64,000 nucleotides of DNA from an uncultured Clostridia bacterium (GCA_946500295.1 CAMMVF010000007.1:1-64000); one strand, 5' to 3'; shown: positions 1 to 8,694, counted from the first letter of the stretch. A program made the numbers and translations. The notes: generated from the letters alone by a model not told the origin.

Positions 1-50
1 AGCCTGTAGTGGACTTTCACCACCTAGTTACTGCCCATTCTGGGCAAACT
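1..50 (-). other. Possible group II intron domain I fragment, cut by the window edge
   Basis: Read on the minus strand, this end contains GGTGGTGAAAGTCCACTAC. The GGTGAAAGTCC core is typical of domain I of bacterial group II introns, where it sits in a short hairpin; here GTGG and CCAC can pair around it. A second small hairpin, TGCCC/GGGCA, precedes it. The rest, including any LtrA reverse transcriptase, would lie outside the window. Only about 50 bases are visible, so this is a motif-level guess. Confidence 0.3.
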
Positions 51-58
51 AATATAAT

Positions 59-84
59 GGGGGCTGATCGTTTGATCAGCCCCC
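59..84. terminator. Strong hairpin terminator after the Ig-like protein gene
   Basis: A perfect 11-bp stem, GGGGGCTGATC (59-69) with GATCAGCCCCC (74-84), closes a 4-base loop. It lies 24 bases past the stop codon of the minus-strand gene at 108-1370. The flanks are AT-rich on both sides but lack a long pure T run, so termination may be bidirectional. Confidence 0.7.
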
Positions 85-107
85 ATGTACTTTATTTAAT
101 TTTCAAA

Positions 108-1370
108 TCAGTCCAAAGCTTTAGCAGATGAAATCCTCACCGCCGCAGTCTCCCCGACTGCGCCTTCCCCGGTTATATGATTTGAAGCATACTGTGTAAC
201 GGGATAAAATGTGACATACAGCTCCGCAACATCGCCGCTGATGGAAGCAACTGTTATCACGGTATCACCGTAGCCCTTGGGAGTGAGCTTAACAGTTGAG
301 CCGTAGCGTGAAGCGGTGGCTACCGACGGGTTGCTGCTTTTAACGGTGTAGTAACTGAAATCATCGGCGCTCTTAGACATGTACGGAATGTAAATCGGTA
401 CGCCAAATTCAAGGTCTGTATCACCAAGTCTTTCGAGCACATATTCATCAAACATCGGGGTTACTGCTCTTCTGACCGTCACGGTAAAGCTGTCCTTTGC
501 ACCCGAATATTTCTCTGTTACGGTAATTGTCGCAGTGCCTGCGTCAATACCCACAAACCTCACGGTCGAGCCGTATCGAACCGCATAAACTACATTTTCG
601 TTACTGCTGGTAACTGTGTAATTTTCAAACGGAGCAGCCGACTTAGGCATATAGCTCACCTGAGCGACCTCACCGGCTACAAGCTTGGCGGAATTGATGT
701 AAATTGAGGGCTTAACGGGAGCTTTGCGAACCGTAACCTTCATACTCGACTTAACGCCGTCGCAAGCTGTGACCGTGACTGTCGCTGTGCCCGCCGACTT
801 TGCCGTGAGCTTAACTGTTGAACCATATCGACCTGCCGAAACCACCTTGCTGTTCGAGCTTGTCACTGTGTAGAATCTGAATAAATCGGCTGACGCCTTC
901 ATGTATGATACCTGCTCGGTATCGCCGACAGTCATTGTAACAGATGACTTTGCAAGCTTAGGATTGACGGGGTCTTTGACCGTTATAACTATACTGTCCT
1001 TAGCGCCTGTAGTTATCTCTGTTACCGTAATAGTTGCCGTGCCGGACTTCAGCCCCGTGTATTTAACTGTTGAGCCGTAACGCCATGCCTTAACTACAGA
1101 AGCATCTGAACTTTCAATTATGTAGTTTGCAAACACTCCTGCTGAACGTCCCATATAGCTTAAGCTCATGGTTTCTCCCTTGCCTACTGTCGCCTGAGTG
1201 TTCTTGATACTCGGCACTGCCGGAGAAGGCAAGGTTGATACAAGGCTTCCAGCTTCTTGCGGCAGCTGTGCAGCCGACGTCGCCATTGGCGCAGCCGCAC
1301 TCAGCGCCATCATTCCGGCAAGTATTATAGCCAGACATTTTTTGCGTTTTTTCTGTAAATTCTTTGCCAT
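108..1370 (-). CDS. Secreted protein with four Ig-like repeats
   Basis: A 420-residue exported protein. Residues 1-34 form a signal peptide: a Lys/Arg-rich start (KNLQKKRKK), a hydrophobic core and an Ala-rich cleavage region. The rest is four tandem repeats of about 80 residues (roughly 55-131, 135-213, 217-300 and 303-390). Each has a SYM- or PYM-type start, a Y-x-SSN-type centre, an invariant RYGSTV motif and, in most, a G-x-AT-x-TVT end. The pattern resembles bacterial Big_2-like Ig folds, often found in surface or adhesion proteins. No catalytic domain, LPXTG motif or S-layer anchor is visible, so attachment is unclear. A GAGAGGGG Shine-Dalgarno precedes the ATG. The gene stands alone and ends at a strong hairpin. 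Function unknown. Confidence 0.75.
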   Translation of the reverse strand: MAKNLQKKRKKCLAIILAGMMALSAAAPMATSAAQLPQEAGSLVSTLPSPAVPSIKNTQATVGKGETMSLSYMGRSAGVFANYIIESSDASVVKAWRYGSTVKYTGLKSGTATITVTEITTGAKDSIVITVKDPVNPKLAKSSVTMTVGDTEQVSYMKASADLFRFYTVTSSNSKVVSAGRYGSTVKLTAKSAGTATVTVTACDGVKSSMKVTVRKAPVKPSIYINSAKLVAGEVAQVSYMPKSAAPFENYTVTSSNENVVYAVRYGSTVRFVGIDAGTATITVTEKYSGAKDSFTVTVRRAVTPMFDEYVLERLGDTDLEFGVPIYIPYMSKSADDFSYYTVKSSNPSVATASRYGSTVKLTPKGYGDTVITVASISGDVAELYVTFYPVTQYASNHITGEGAVGETAAVRISSAKALD

Positions 1371-1672
1371 GAAAAATACCCCTCTCGTTTTAAATTGATA
1401 TAATTTCTGTTACCGATATTGCATTGCGAATCCATGATTAAATTATATATTATTTTATATTAAAATTCAAGTCTTTTGTTGATTTTTTATATATTTGAAT
1501 TTAATGCTATATTGGCTTATGCTCAAAGTTTTTCGCTGACAGTAATTTAAAACACTGTAACGCTTTATTACCGTCAAAACTACCTATGACAGTAGGATTC
1601 CCAGCGGTATTTTCAATGTTGCTTAGAGGTTACATCTGAATTTTTATTCAATTTGCGAGAAAACAGTTTACA
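1371..1672. other. AT-rich intergenic stretch
   Basis: About 300 bases between the Ig-like protein gene and the MBL-fold gene. The part next to 1371 must carry the promoter and ribosome binding site of the Ig-like gene. No convincing -35/-10 pair, repeat or reading frame was recognised in the rest. Confidence 0.4.
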
Positions 1673-2242
1673 TTACCCTTTTACCCACAGTTTATTTTTA
1701 ACCGGTTTACCATGACCAAAATAAATGGTTCGATCACCTAAACTACTTATTCTTTTAGCGCTTTCCAACATGGCGGTTTTATCGTGGTACAACATAGATA
1801 CAGTAGGATAAAATATATTCATCAATGCATCTCCAACAATTAGATCTTTTTCTTCTACCTCTATTCCGATTGAGCCATTTGTATGACCCGGAAGTTCTAT
1901 GATTTTTGCACAAACACCACAATTATTTAGTGTATCTCCTTCCTTAAGGAAAATATCAGGTTTGAATTTGGGAAGCTTATCAATGTTAAAACCTTTTAAA
2001 GAAGCCGATAGCACTATTTTTCCCAATAAAGTATCTGCACATAATGATTGGTTCATATTATTGGGAATCAAACCTTGATCCGCTTTGTGCATTGCAATAG
2101 GTGAATTAAGATATTTAGATAAAGCTGCCGCATTCTGAACATGATCGAGGTGTCCATGTGTGAGAATGATTAGAGTGATATCATACGGCTTACAAAAACT
2201 CAATATCTTTTCTCTATATTTTTCTTGGTGAGTATCTACCAA
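1673..2242 (-). CDS. MBL-fold metallohydrolase, probably 5'-truncated
   Basis: A metallo-beta-lactamase-fold hydrolase. The metal-binding HGHLDH motif is near residue 29, with GHTNGSIGI, VGDAL and a terminal YFGHGKP motif in the expected order; substrate unknown. The first usable start is TTG at 2242, but the same frame continues upstream without a stop to the neighbouring gene's 3' end. It encodes the family-like strand YYLVEKAVLVDT (about 2266-2231) with no ATG or GTG near it. The normal family N-terminus, with its start codon, therefore seems to have been lost, and the conserved Gly after VDT is missing. The fold core and metal ligands are intact. It may be a gene remnant or may be translated from a weak start. 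It lies in a block of other damaged genes. Confidence 0.6.
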   Translation of the reverse strand: MVDTHQEKYREKILSFCKPYDITLIILTHGHLDHVQNAAALSKYLNSPIAMHKADQGLIPNNMNQSLCADTLLGKIVLSASLKGFNIDKLPKFKPDIFLKEGDTLNNCGVCAKIIELPGHTNGSIGIEVEEKDLIVGDALMNIFYPTVSMLYHDKTAMLESAKRISSLGDRTIYFGHGKPVKNKLWVKG

Positions 2243-2346
2243 TACTGCTTTTTCAACAAGGTAATATATAAAACAATGTATTAATTTATTGGATAAAATT
2301 ACCGTAATCCAAAATAAGTTCAGGAAAATTGCAGTGTAATATAAAC

Positions 2347-4081
2347 TTATTTGACTACCTCAACGCCGTATTCCGTCAGTCCAAAGAAAAATCTGCGCTG
2401 TATTTCATTATTGATTACCCTTACAGGCTTGAGCTGTCCGGAGGCAACGCCCTTTGAAATCATCAAGTCCCTATACAGCATATACGTTTCCGGCTCCAGA
2501 AAATTGAGCTTTGTGGGGCCGCAAATTCCCTTTGCCACCTTGTCGCCCATTGACGGGTTTGCCTCGGCAAGCTTCTGTTCCAGAACAAAGCGAATTTCCT
2601 TAGGGCGCAATCCCTCGGGTTGTTTTCCGATTTCCATAAAAAACAGATACCGGGCGGGCTTTGCGTCCAAATCCGGATACATCGAAAAGTCAATAAGCTC
2701 GAATCCGAGCTCCTTCGCCGTATTTTCTGCGGCTGAGCGCAGGGCAACCTCTGTAGTTTTCTCGCCCATAATACTTACCGTCTGGTCGATTCGATACAGA
2801 AATTGAATGGTCGGAGCATTGTGATGTTTTCCGGTAATCCGAACTGCATCCCTCATGCGGTAGCGATATAAGCCGGAGCAATTAGATATTATCAGCTCGT
2901 AGTCCTTACCTATCTCAACATCAGCCATGGTAACTATCTTTGAAAAATCGTCTCCCGCATCCAGAGGAAGAAATTCGTAGAATATGCTGTCAGGAATGAC
3001 GACAGTATCCTCACATTCATTTTCGTATATTACTGAGAAAACTCCCTCAGAGGATACCAGCCCCCACTTCATCTGTATTATATCGTTGCTCATATAGCTT
3101 TTTAACCTGTCGGCATAGGCTTTAAAGCCGCCGGTGCCTATTCCGCCCAAAAAGCTCATTTTAGGCCATACCTTAGGCATAAACGGCTCGTCAAAGCCCT
3201 GTTTGAAGATCTCACGGAGTTGTGCGGCACGCTCGGGCATTGGCTTTATTTTTTTCAATAAGCTCTCTCGCCTCATCAGATATTTTAACTGACATATCAA
3301 TTGTTCCTTTTTCGATATCATCAACAAGCATTTGCCAGTTGTTCTCAATATAACGCATCAACTCGAGAAAGAAGCTGTAGAATGTAACTGTAGCTCCTAC
3401 TATATCCTTGTCCATAAGAGCGAACCGAGCGTGAAGATAACGGGTGTTTGTATTTGGCGCAGGAAACAATGCCTCACTCGGAGAAGAGTAAAGCTGAGCG
3501 GCTACCTTGCGAAGCTGATCGATCCACTTGACTGAAACGGCGCTGTAGGTTGCGCCGCATTTGAGCTTTGGAATTTCGACTGCGGATTCGGTGATTGCCA
3601 TTGTTTTTCCGCAAAGGCTTGCATCGCCAAGCTTTGACCAAACGTAGCCGTCTAAATAACGGGTGATATATTTCATGAAAAGATCAAGAGCCTTGTCGGA
3701 CATGGGGATTTTTTGGGGCTTGCCCATAGTTCCCGAGGATTTGTTGTAATGATTTACAGGATATGCGCAAATAAGATTGCTTTCTCCGTTTTCCGTCATA
3801 CGCAGTATATACTCCGCATAATCGTCGTATCTGGTGACGGGGACGTTTTTTTGATAATCCTCTATGGAATGGATGTCGGCAAAATTGTATTTTTTGCCGT
3901 ATTCGGTATCCTTATTGTCTTGGAGAAGCTGCATTAAAAAATCTTCGTTTCGCTTTGCCGGATCGCCCTTGAGCATTTCTTCAAACTCTTTATATACAGT
4001 ATAACCGCTGACTGCTTCTTCGAGCTTGATTTTTCCGACCGGCGACAATGCATCCGCGTCAACATCTTTAAAATCAGTCAT
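2347..4081 (-). pseudogene. GH3-family protein (acyl-acid amido synthetase-like), frameshifted
   Basis: One GH3-family gene split into two frames. The N-terminal part (4081 to about 3250) has the adenylate-forming SSGTMGKPQKIP loop. The C-terminal part (about 3255-2347) has YEFLPL and NCSGLYRYRMRD motifs. The frames meet in a T7 run (A7 on the coding strand) at 3249-3255. Removing one base joins ELIEK to IKPMPERAAQLR and gives a 577-residue protein of normal family size. A -1 ribosomal shift here would hit a stop, so it cannot repair the frame; an A7-to-A6 sequencing error or transcript slippage could. Plant GH3 enzymes couple acyl acids to amino acids; the bacterial role is unclear. ATG 4081 is preferred because AAGGGAG precedes it, while the upstream ATG at 4105 has no such site. 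The gene follows a broken ABC exporter. Confidence 0.75.
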
Positions 4082-4104
4082 TTTATTCACTCCCTTCTTT
4101 GGCA

Positions 4105-5505
4105 TTAATGCGCAAACTGCGCTTTGTAAAGCTTTGCATACTCACCGTCAAGCGCAAGCAGCTCCTCGTGATTGCCCTGTTCGACAATATGACCGTTGTG
4201 CATAACCAGAATAATATCCGCACCTCTGATAGTCGATAGCCTGTGCGCTATAACAAAGCTTGTTCTGCCTTCTCTCAGTCTGTTTATTGCTTCTTGAATA
4301 AGAGCCTCAGTTCTGGTATCGACCGAGCTTGTAGCCTCGTCCAGAATCAGTATGTTTGGCTTTAACAAAAATGCCCTGGCGATTGTCAAAAGCTGCTTCT
4401 CGCCCGCAGAAACGGCCGTTTGTTCATTATTTAAAACCGTTTTGTATCCGTCGGGAAGGGTTCGCACAAAGCTGTCAACAAAGGTAGCTTTGCAGGCTTC
4501 CAGAAATTCCTCGTCTGATACCTCTCTATCCTCAGGCAAGCCGTATTTTATGTTTTCCTCAATCGTTCCCTTGTATAGCCATCTGAGCCAGCTGAGTAAA
4601 CGGCTGCTGGAACTGCCGTGCGTACTGAATAAACGCCTGTACGTCGCCTATGCTCATTGCTCCGCTTATGATATTGAATGCGCCGACAAGCGCAACGATA
4701 ACATAATTCAGATTCGTAAGCAGACGTGACAGTGGCTGAATTAGATTAGAGATAACGGTAGCCTGAAACGCCGATTTGTACAATTCACCGTTTTGGCGGC
4801 GAAATTCCTCTGAAAAACGCTCCTCCTGCTTATACGCCTTGATAATATTATGACCATTGAAGCTTTCCTCTACGTTTGCGTTTATCTTGCCCATATACTG
4901 CCATTGCTTGGCAAACTTCGGTTTTGCCAGAGCCGTCACCTTTTTTATAATTATTCCCGACAGCGGGATGAGAATTATTGTGACAAGCGCTAACTGCCAT
5001 GAAAGCGTTATCATCATCACAATCATTCCTATAAGCATTAGCAGATAATAAAAGAAATCTCCGCTGGTTTGATTGAGCGTCATCACGATATTGTCGATAT
5101 CGTTTGTAGTGCGGCTCATTATATCGCCGCGCTGGTTTGTGTCGTAATAATTGAGCGGGAGCTTCCACAGCTTTTTCTCTACTGCGCCTCGAAGGTTGTA
5201 TGCGATTTTTGATACGATACGCGCCGAAATTCTGCCCGCCATCCACTTTGAAACGAATTGCAGAATATATACCGCTACTGAAAGTCCAGCCCAGGTTGAA
5301 ATAATTGCCAGTTTATACCGCCGAGCTCAAGACCGCTGACAATAGAGTCCGTAGCCATACCGAGCACTCTGGGACCTACCGACACAAATACGGAGGATAT
5401 GATAAGCATAAAGAACATGAATACGCAGTCCCTTTTATGGGGGAGAAACAGACCGATAAGCCTCTTCACGGAGCCTTTTTTAAGCTTGTTTTTTGATTTT
5501 TTCAT
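4105..5505 (-). pseudogene. ABC exporter half-transporter (second subunit), broken
   Basis: Remains of a MsbA/LmrD-type ABC exporter subunit in three pieces. Positions 5505-5275 encode the N-terminus and TM1. Positions 5242-4559 encode TMs and cytoplasmic loops (LPLNYYDTNQRGDIMSR). Positions 4539-4105 encode the end of the ATPase domain (signature VSAGEKQLL, Walker [14 protein letters not shown]-loop IAHRLST). Near 5300 the frame changes, and AIISTWAGLSVAVYILQFV continues in a shifted frame. Near 4560 the frame jumps from LAQMA straight to [11 protein letters not shown], so Walker A and the Q-loop are missing. Without Walker A it cannot work as an ATPase. ATG 5505 overlaps the stop of the preceding ABC fragment (ATGA), the usual coupling in heterodimeric exporters. 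Confidence 0.8.
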
Positions 5506-5728
5506 TTGCTCGCCTCCGTTTCTTCGGACGGCTGCGTAGAGGCAATTTCCTGATATGTAGCGCAGCGCTCCAACAGCTCCTCGTGGGTTCCTATATCTTC
5601 TATTTCACCGTTATTCATAACTATGATCTGGTCGGCGTCCATAATCGAGGTTATTCGCTGAGCTACCACTATCACCGTAGCGTCAGAGGTGATCTCCTTT
5701 AATGCTCTGCGCAAATTTTTGTCTGTAT
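5502..5728 (-). pseudogene. ABC exporter half-transporter (first subunit), 3' fragment
   Basis: Only the last 75 or so residues of an ABC exporter ATPase domain remain: NLRRALKEITSDATVIVVAQ (Walker B to H-loop region) followed by QIIVMNNGEIEDIGTHEELL. In full-length homologues this is preceded by transmembrane and ATPase regions, none of which is present upstream of about 5728. Homology stops where the IS-like inverted repeat region begins, suggesting insertion followed by loss of the 5' part. The stop codon overlaps the ATG of the second exporter gene. Confidence 0.75.
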
Positions 5729-5803
5729 ACTGCTATTTCTTCTTGTCATAGTGTAAACCTCCATAATGATGTCTTTACTCTACACCATTATGGAGGTTTA
5801 CAC
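5699..5803 (-). mobile_element. Probable insertion sequence end remnant with inverted repeat
   Basis: GTGTAAACCTCCATAATG (5751-5768) and its exact reverse complement (5786-5803) form an 18-bp inverted repeat with a 17-base spacer. On the minus strand the inner arm supplies GGAGG ahead of a 16-codon frame (5749-5699) starting MTRRNSSIQ, which runs into the truncated ABC gene. A strong ribosome binding site and a basic N-terminus right after a terminal inverted repeat look like the left end of a transposase gene. No transposase core is present and the IS family is not established. Confidence 0.4.
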
Positions 5804-5853
5804 AAATTTGGGCTGATGTCACAAACATCAACAGCCGCTAATCTCAACATAAT

Positions 5854-6495
5854 TTATATACTGACCGGAATATTAATTTTATAGCTCCAACATCCTATGG
5901 CCTTTCCATTTTCGTTTATCGTCTCTGAAAAAAATTCCTCAAAGCCGTTGCGTTTGTAAAACAGACGGTTCGGCTCGGTGTTTGTATTCAATGTCAGCAA
6001 TCCGCCTCCGTTGTCCGCAATATACGGGAAGATACACTCGTTTAAAGCTCTCCTGCCTATTCCACGCCCTTGAAGCTTTGAATCCACTGCAAACAAGGCG
6101 AGATAATACTTAGGGTCGGGAAGATTGTGGCAGGGAGCATCTCCTCTTTCGCTCATTTTGAAAAATCTGCGAACCTTTGAAAAACCGCAGCTTAGATACA
6201 GCCTCCACCAGCCGGACAAAAGCATATCAAGCCTTCCCGGGCGTTTATCATGAGGCGAATCGAGTACCGCCATAGCCGCCGGTGCGCCTTCCTCCTCAAT
6301 CAAATAGAGCGAGCCACGACGCTGACTTGAGTTGAGCCACGCTGAAAACAAGGCTGATAAAAAGCGCTCTTTCTCCTGTTCATTGTCGCAGAACACCGAA
6401 AAATAACGATAATCCCAAAACGAACGCTTTGCCATCTCTGTACAGAGTTTAACCTCGGATTTTTCAGCTTTTCTGAAATTAAGCACAGTTTTCAC
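5854..6495 (-). CDS. GNAT family N-acetyltransferase
   Basis: A 213-residue GCN5-related acetyltransferase. The acetyl-CoA pyrophosphate-binding motif is LQGRGIGRRAL (about 147-157), preceded by the YYLALFAVD strand and followed by LLTLNTNTEPNRLFYKRNGF, the typical motif B region. The N-terminal half (SFWDYRYFSVF, RRGSLYLIEE) resembles the large GNAT subgroup annotated only as acetyltransferase. The substrate cannot be predicted. It sits 17 bases downstream of the YjbR-family gene on the same strand, so it may be the last gene of the metal-transport transcript. Confidence 0.8.
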   Translation of the reverse strand: MKTVLNFRKAEKSEVKLCTEMAKRSFWDYRYFSVFCDNEQEKERFLSALFSAWLNSSQRRGSLYLIEEEGAPAAMAVLDSPHDKRPGRLDMLLSGWWRLYLSCGFSKVRRFFKMSERGDAPCHNLPDPKYYLALFAVDSKLQGRGIGRRALNECIFPYIADNGGGLLTLNTNTEPNRLFYKRNGFEEFFSETINENGKAIGCWSYKINIPVSI

Positions 6496-6512
6496 CCCAT
6501 ATCGTTTTTACA

Positions 6513-6905
6513 CTACTTACGTTCAGGCTTGCTTTTTGTTAGCTCGTAACTCAAATCTATGAGGGGAAATATTTCCTCCTCATCCACGCTTCCATCCAAA
6601 GCGGCGGTTATCCAGCTGTCCTTGTTCATGTGATAAGCCGGGAAAAATCCCTGCCTTTGTCTTAAATCACCGATGAGAATGGGGTCGGATTTCAGATTAA
6701 TTACATCAATCTCCCCCTCGCCGTCAAGCCCCAGTCTTTTGCAGGGCAGTCTCATTATCAAAGCAAACCATTTTTTGTTGTCCTCATGTCGAAGCACGGC
6801 GGATTCATCATCGTTTTGCCACGGATAATCAGGCTCAACCGAGTATTTACTCTGCGCATATTCAAATACCGTCTGTCTTAAGCTGTTTATATTATCCTCT
6901 CTCAT
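6513..6905 (-). CDS. MmcQ/YjbR family protein
   Basis: A 130-residue protein of the MmcQ/YjbR family (CyaY-like fold). Family signatures are the N-terminal FEYAQSKYSVEPDYPW segment, the HEDNKKWFALIMRL strand, DVINLKSDPILIGDLRQRQG and the terminal YHMNKDSWITAALDG with LIDLSYELT. Members are small, widespread and mostly uncharacterised; some are called DNA-binding on structural grounds. The start overlaps the end of the metal permease gene by 14 bases, so the two are translationally coupled and in the same operon. Confidence 0.85.
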   Translation of the reverse strand: MREDNINSLRQTVFEYAQSKYSVEPDYPWQNDDESAVLRHEDNKKWFALIMRLPCKRLGLDGEGEIDVINLKSDPILIGDLRQRQGFFPAYHMNKDSWITAALDGSVDEEEIFPLIDLSYELTKSKPERK

Positions 6906-7728
6906 GTGTAAACATCCACCCCTTGATTTTTGATATCAGAGCAAAACAGAGAAAGGCTATCAGATTTACAATAACTATTGTCGCTCCCGTCGGGGTTTCA
7001 AGAAAATAGGACGTAAATATCCCTACTATAAAGCAGAGCACAGACACGACTGCAGAGCAGATTATCACGCTTTTATATGTTTTGCAAAGGCGCATTGAGG
7101 TGAGCGCCGGAAATATAATCAGGCTAGAGATTAACAGAGTGCCCATTATACGCATGCCTATAACTATTGTCAATGCGGTTAGCAGAGCGATGAGCATATT
7201 ATAAGCTCCGCTGTTTACTCCGGTAGCCTTTGCGAAGCCCTCGTCAAATGTAACTGCAAATATCTTGCTGTAAAATAATACAAACACCGCCAAAACCACG
7301 GCAGAAAGGCACAAACTCATAACAACGTCCTGTGGGCTTGCAGCCAAAATACTTCCGAAGAGATAGCTGTTCAAATCGGTGTTCATACCGTTGCCTACAG
7401 TAGCTATCACTACACCTATCGCCAAGGCGGCGCTTGAGATTATGGCTATGGCGGAATCTCCCTTGATTTTGCTGTTCTCACTGAGGCGCAAAAGCAAAAA
7501 AGCCGCAATTACAACCACGGGCACCGCAACCCACAGCGGCGTCCAGCCAAACGCCGAGGCTATGGCCAGCGCACCGAAGCCGACATGGGAAAGACCGTCT
7601 CCAATCATAGCATAGCGCTTGAGCACGAGGCTGACGCCGAGCAGGGCGGCGCAAAGCGCAACGGGTATGCCGACTATCAAGGCTCTCTGCATAAAAGAAA
7701 AAGAGAGCATTTCTATTATTTCGTTCAT
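6892..7728 (-). CDS. Zinc/manganese ABC transporter permease (ZnuB/AdcB type)
   Basis: A 278-residue membrane protein of the ABC-3 family, which forms the channel of Zn2+/Mn2+/Fe2+ importers. It has about eight hydrophobic segments. Family motifs include ALLGVSLVLKRYAMIGDGLSHVGFGA (about 24-49) and the GMRIMGTLLISSLIIFPALTS cytoplasmic loop region that contacts the ATPase. The ATG overlaps the stop of the ATPase gene (ATGA), as expected for co-assembled subunits. No substrate-binding protein gene lies nearby, so it must be encoded elsewhere or be dispensable. The metal specificity is inferred, not shown. Confidence 0.88.
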   Translation of the reverse strand: MNEIIEMLSFSFMQRALIVGIPVALCAALLGVSLVLKRYAMIGDGLSHVGFGALAIASAFGWTPLWVAVPVVVIAAFLLLRLSENSKIKGDSAIAIISSAALAIGVVIATVGNGMNTDLNSYLFGSILAASPQDVVMSLCLSAVVLAVFVLFYSKIFAVTFDEGFAKATGVNSGAYNMLIALLTALTIVIGMRIMGTLLISSLIIFPALTSMRLCKTYKSVIICSAVVSVLCFIVGIFTSYFLETPTGATIVIVNLIAFLCFALISKIKGWMFTHERG

Positions 7729-8519
7729 TCTCTGCCACCCCCATTTGATTTTAAATAGCTGTGGATATGACTTTGGTCGTGGTGGAAAGCGGCGTGAGCT
7801 TCACAGCCGTCGCAGTGGCAGTTATGATAGAGAAAGCGGCTGCCAAGCTCGCTGTGGGTATAATCCTCGGTAGTGCCGAAAAAATCCTCGTTATTGCTCA
7901 GGTGGAGAATATGGTCGGCGTGGTCAACAGCCGCAACTATATCATGCGACACCATGATTATAGTTATGGAACTTTCTTTATTCAAGGCACTTATAAGTCG
8001 GTACATCTCTGACGATGCCAAGGGGTCAAGACCCGTTACCGGCTCGTCCAAAATCAGCAGCTTGCTAGTAGCGCAGAGCGCCCTTGCCAGCAGCACTCTC
8101 TGCTGCTGACCGCCGGACAGCTCTTTATAGCAGCGATTTTTCAGCTCGAGTATTCCAAGCCTTTCCATATTGCCGAGAGCCGCCTGTCTGTCGGCATGGG
8201 AATAAAAGGGCAGCAGCCCTCGTTTATTAAGCCTGCCCGACAAGACGACCTCGTACACTGAAGCGGGGAAGTCCCTCTGTGCTCCCGACTGCTGTGGCAG
8301 GTAGCCTATCTCATTTTTCTTCAAGCCGTCCGAGTAGATTATCTCTCCCCCCGTTACGGGCTTTAAGCCCAGCAGTCCCTTCATCAGCGTTGACTTGCCC
8401 GAGCCGTTTTCCCCGACTATGCACAGGTAGTCTCCGCTGTTCACAGTGAAGCTTAAGTTGTCAAACACTGCGACGCCGTCATAGCTCATGCTTATATTTT
8501 TACACTCTATTATAGACAT
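7725..8519 (-). CDS. Zinc/manganese ABC transporter ATP-binding protein with His/Cys-rich tail
   Basis: ATPase of the metal importer. Walker A is GENGSGKST, the Q-loop is YLPQQSG, the signature is LSGGQQQR, Walker B is LLILDEPVTGLD and the switch His is in SHDIVA. ATG 8519 (MSIIECKN) is chosen because GGAGG lies just upstream; an in-frame ATG at 8582 would add 21 unlikely residues. The last 40 residues carry a Cys/His cluster (YHNCHCDGCEAHAAFHHD followed by SHIH), which could bind zinc and sense or buffer it, as His-rich loops do in other zinc transporters. It is the first gene of the operon, ahead of the permease, YjbR-family and GNAT genes. Confidence 0.88.
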   Translation of the reverse strand: MSIIECKNISMSYDGVAVFDNLSFTVNSGDYLCIVGENGSGKSTLMKGLLGLKPVTGGEIIYSDGLKKNEIGYLPQQSGAQRDFPASVYEVVLSGRLNKRGLLPFYSHADRQAALGNMERLGILELKNRCYKELSGGQQQRVLLARALCATSKLLILDEPVTGLDPLASSEMYRLISALNKESSITIIMVSHDIVAAVDHADHILHLSNNEDFFGTTEDYTHSELGSRFLYHNCHCDGCEAHAAFHHDQSHIHSYLKSNGGGRE

Positions 8520-8626
8520 TTTTCCTCCGTTTAGTTTTAGCTGTAGGTTTGCGTCTTGGTTTAGCCGTATATTTTTGTGCACTGCTCCATACAGACGTAC
8601 AGATAAAGCCGTGCGCTAATAATTAC

Positions 8627-8652
8627 AAAAGGGCGTGTATCCACGCCCTTTT
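8627..8652 (-). terminator. Intrinsic terminator after secF
   Basis: Perfect 11-bp stem AAAAGGGCGTG (8627-8637) / CACGCCCTTTT (8642-8652) with a 4-base loop. On the minus strand it ends in a T run and lies 43 bases after the secF stop codon. Confidence 0.85.
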
Positions 8653-8694
8653 AGTATAGCATTATTTTAAACTATGTCAAATCGAAAATACGGC

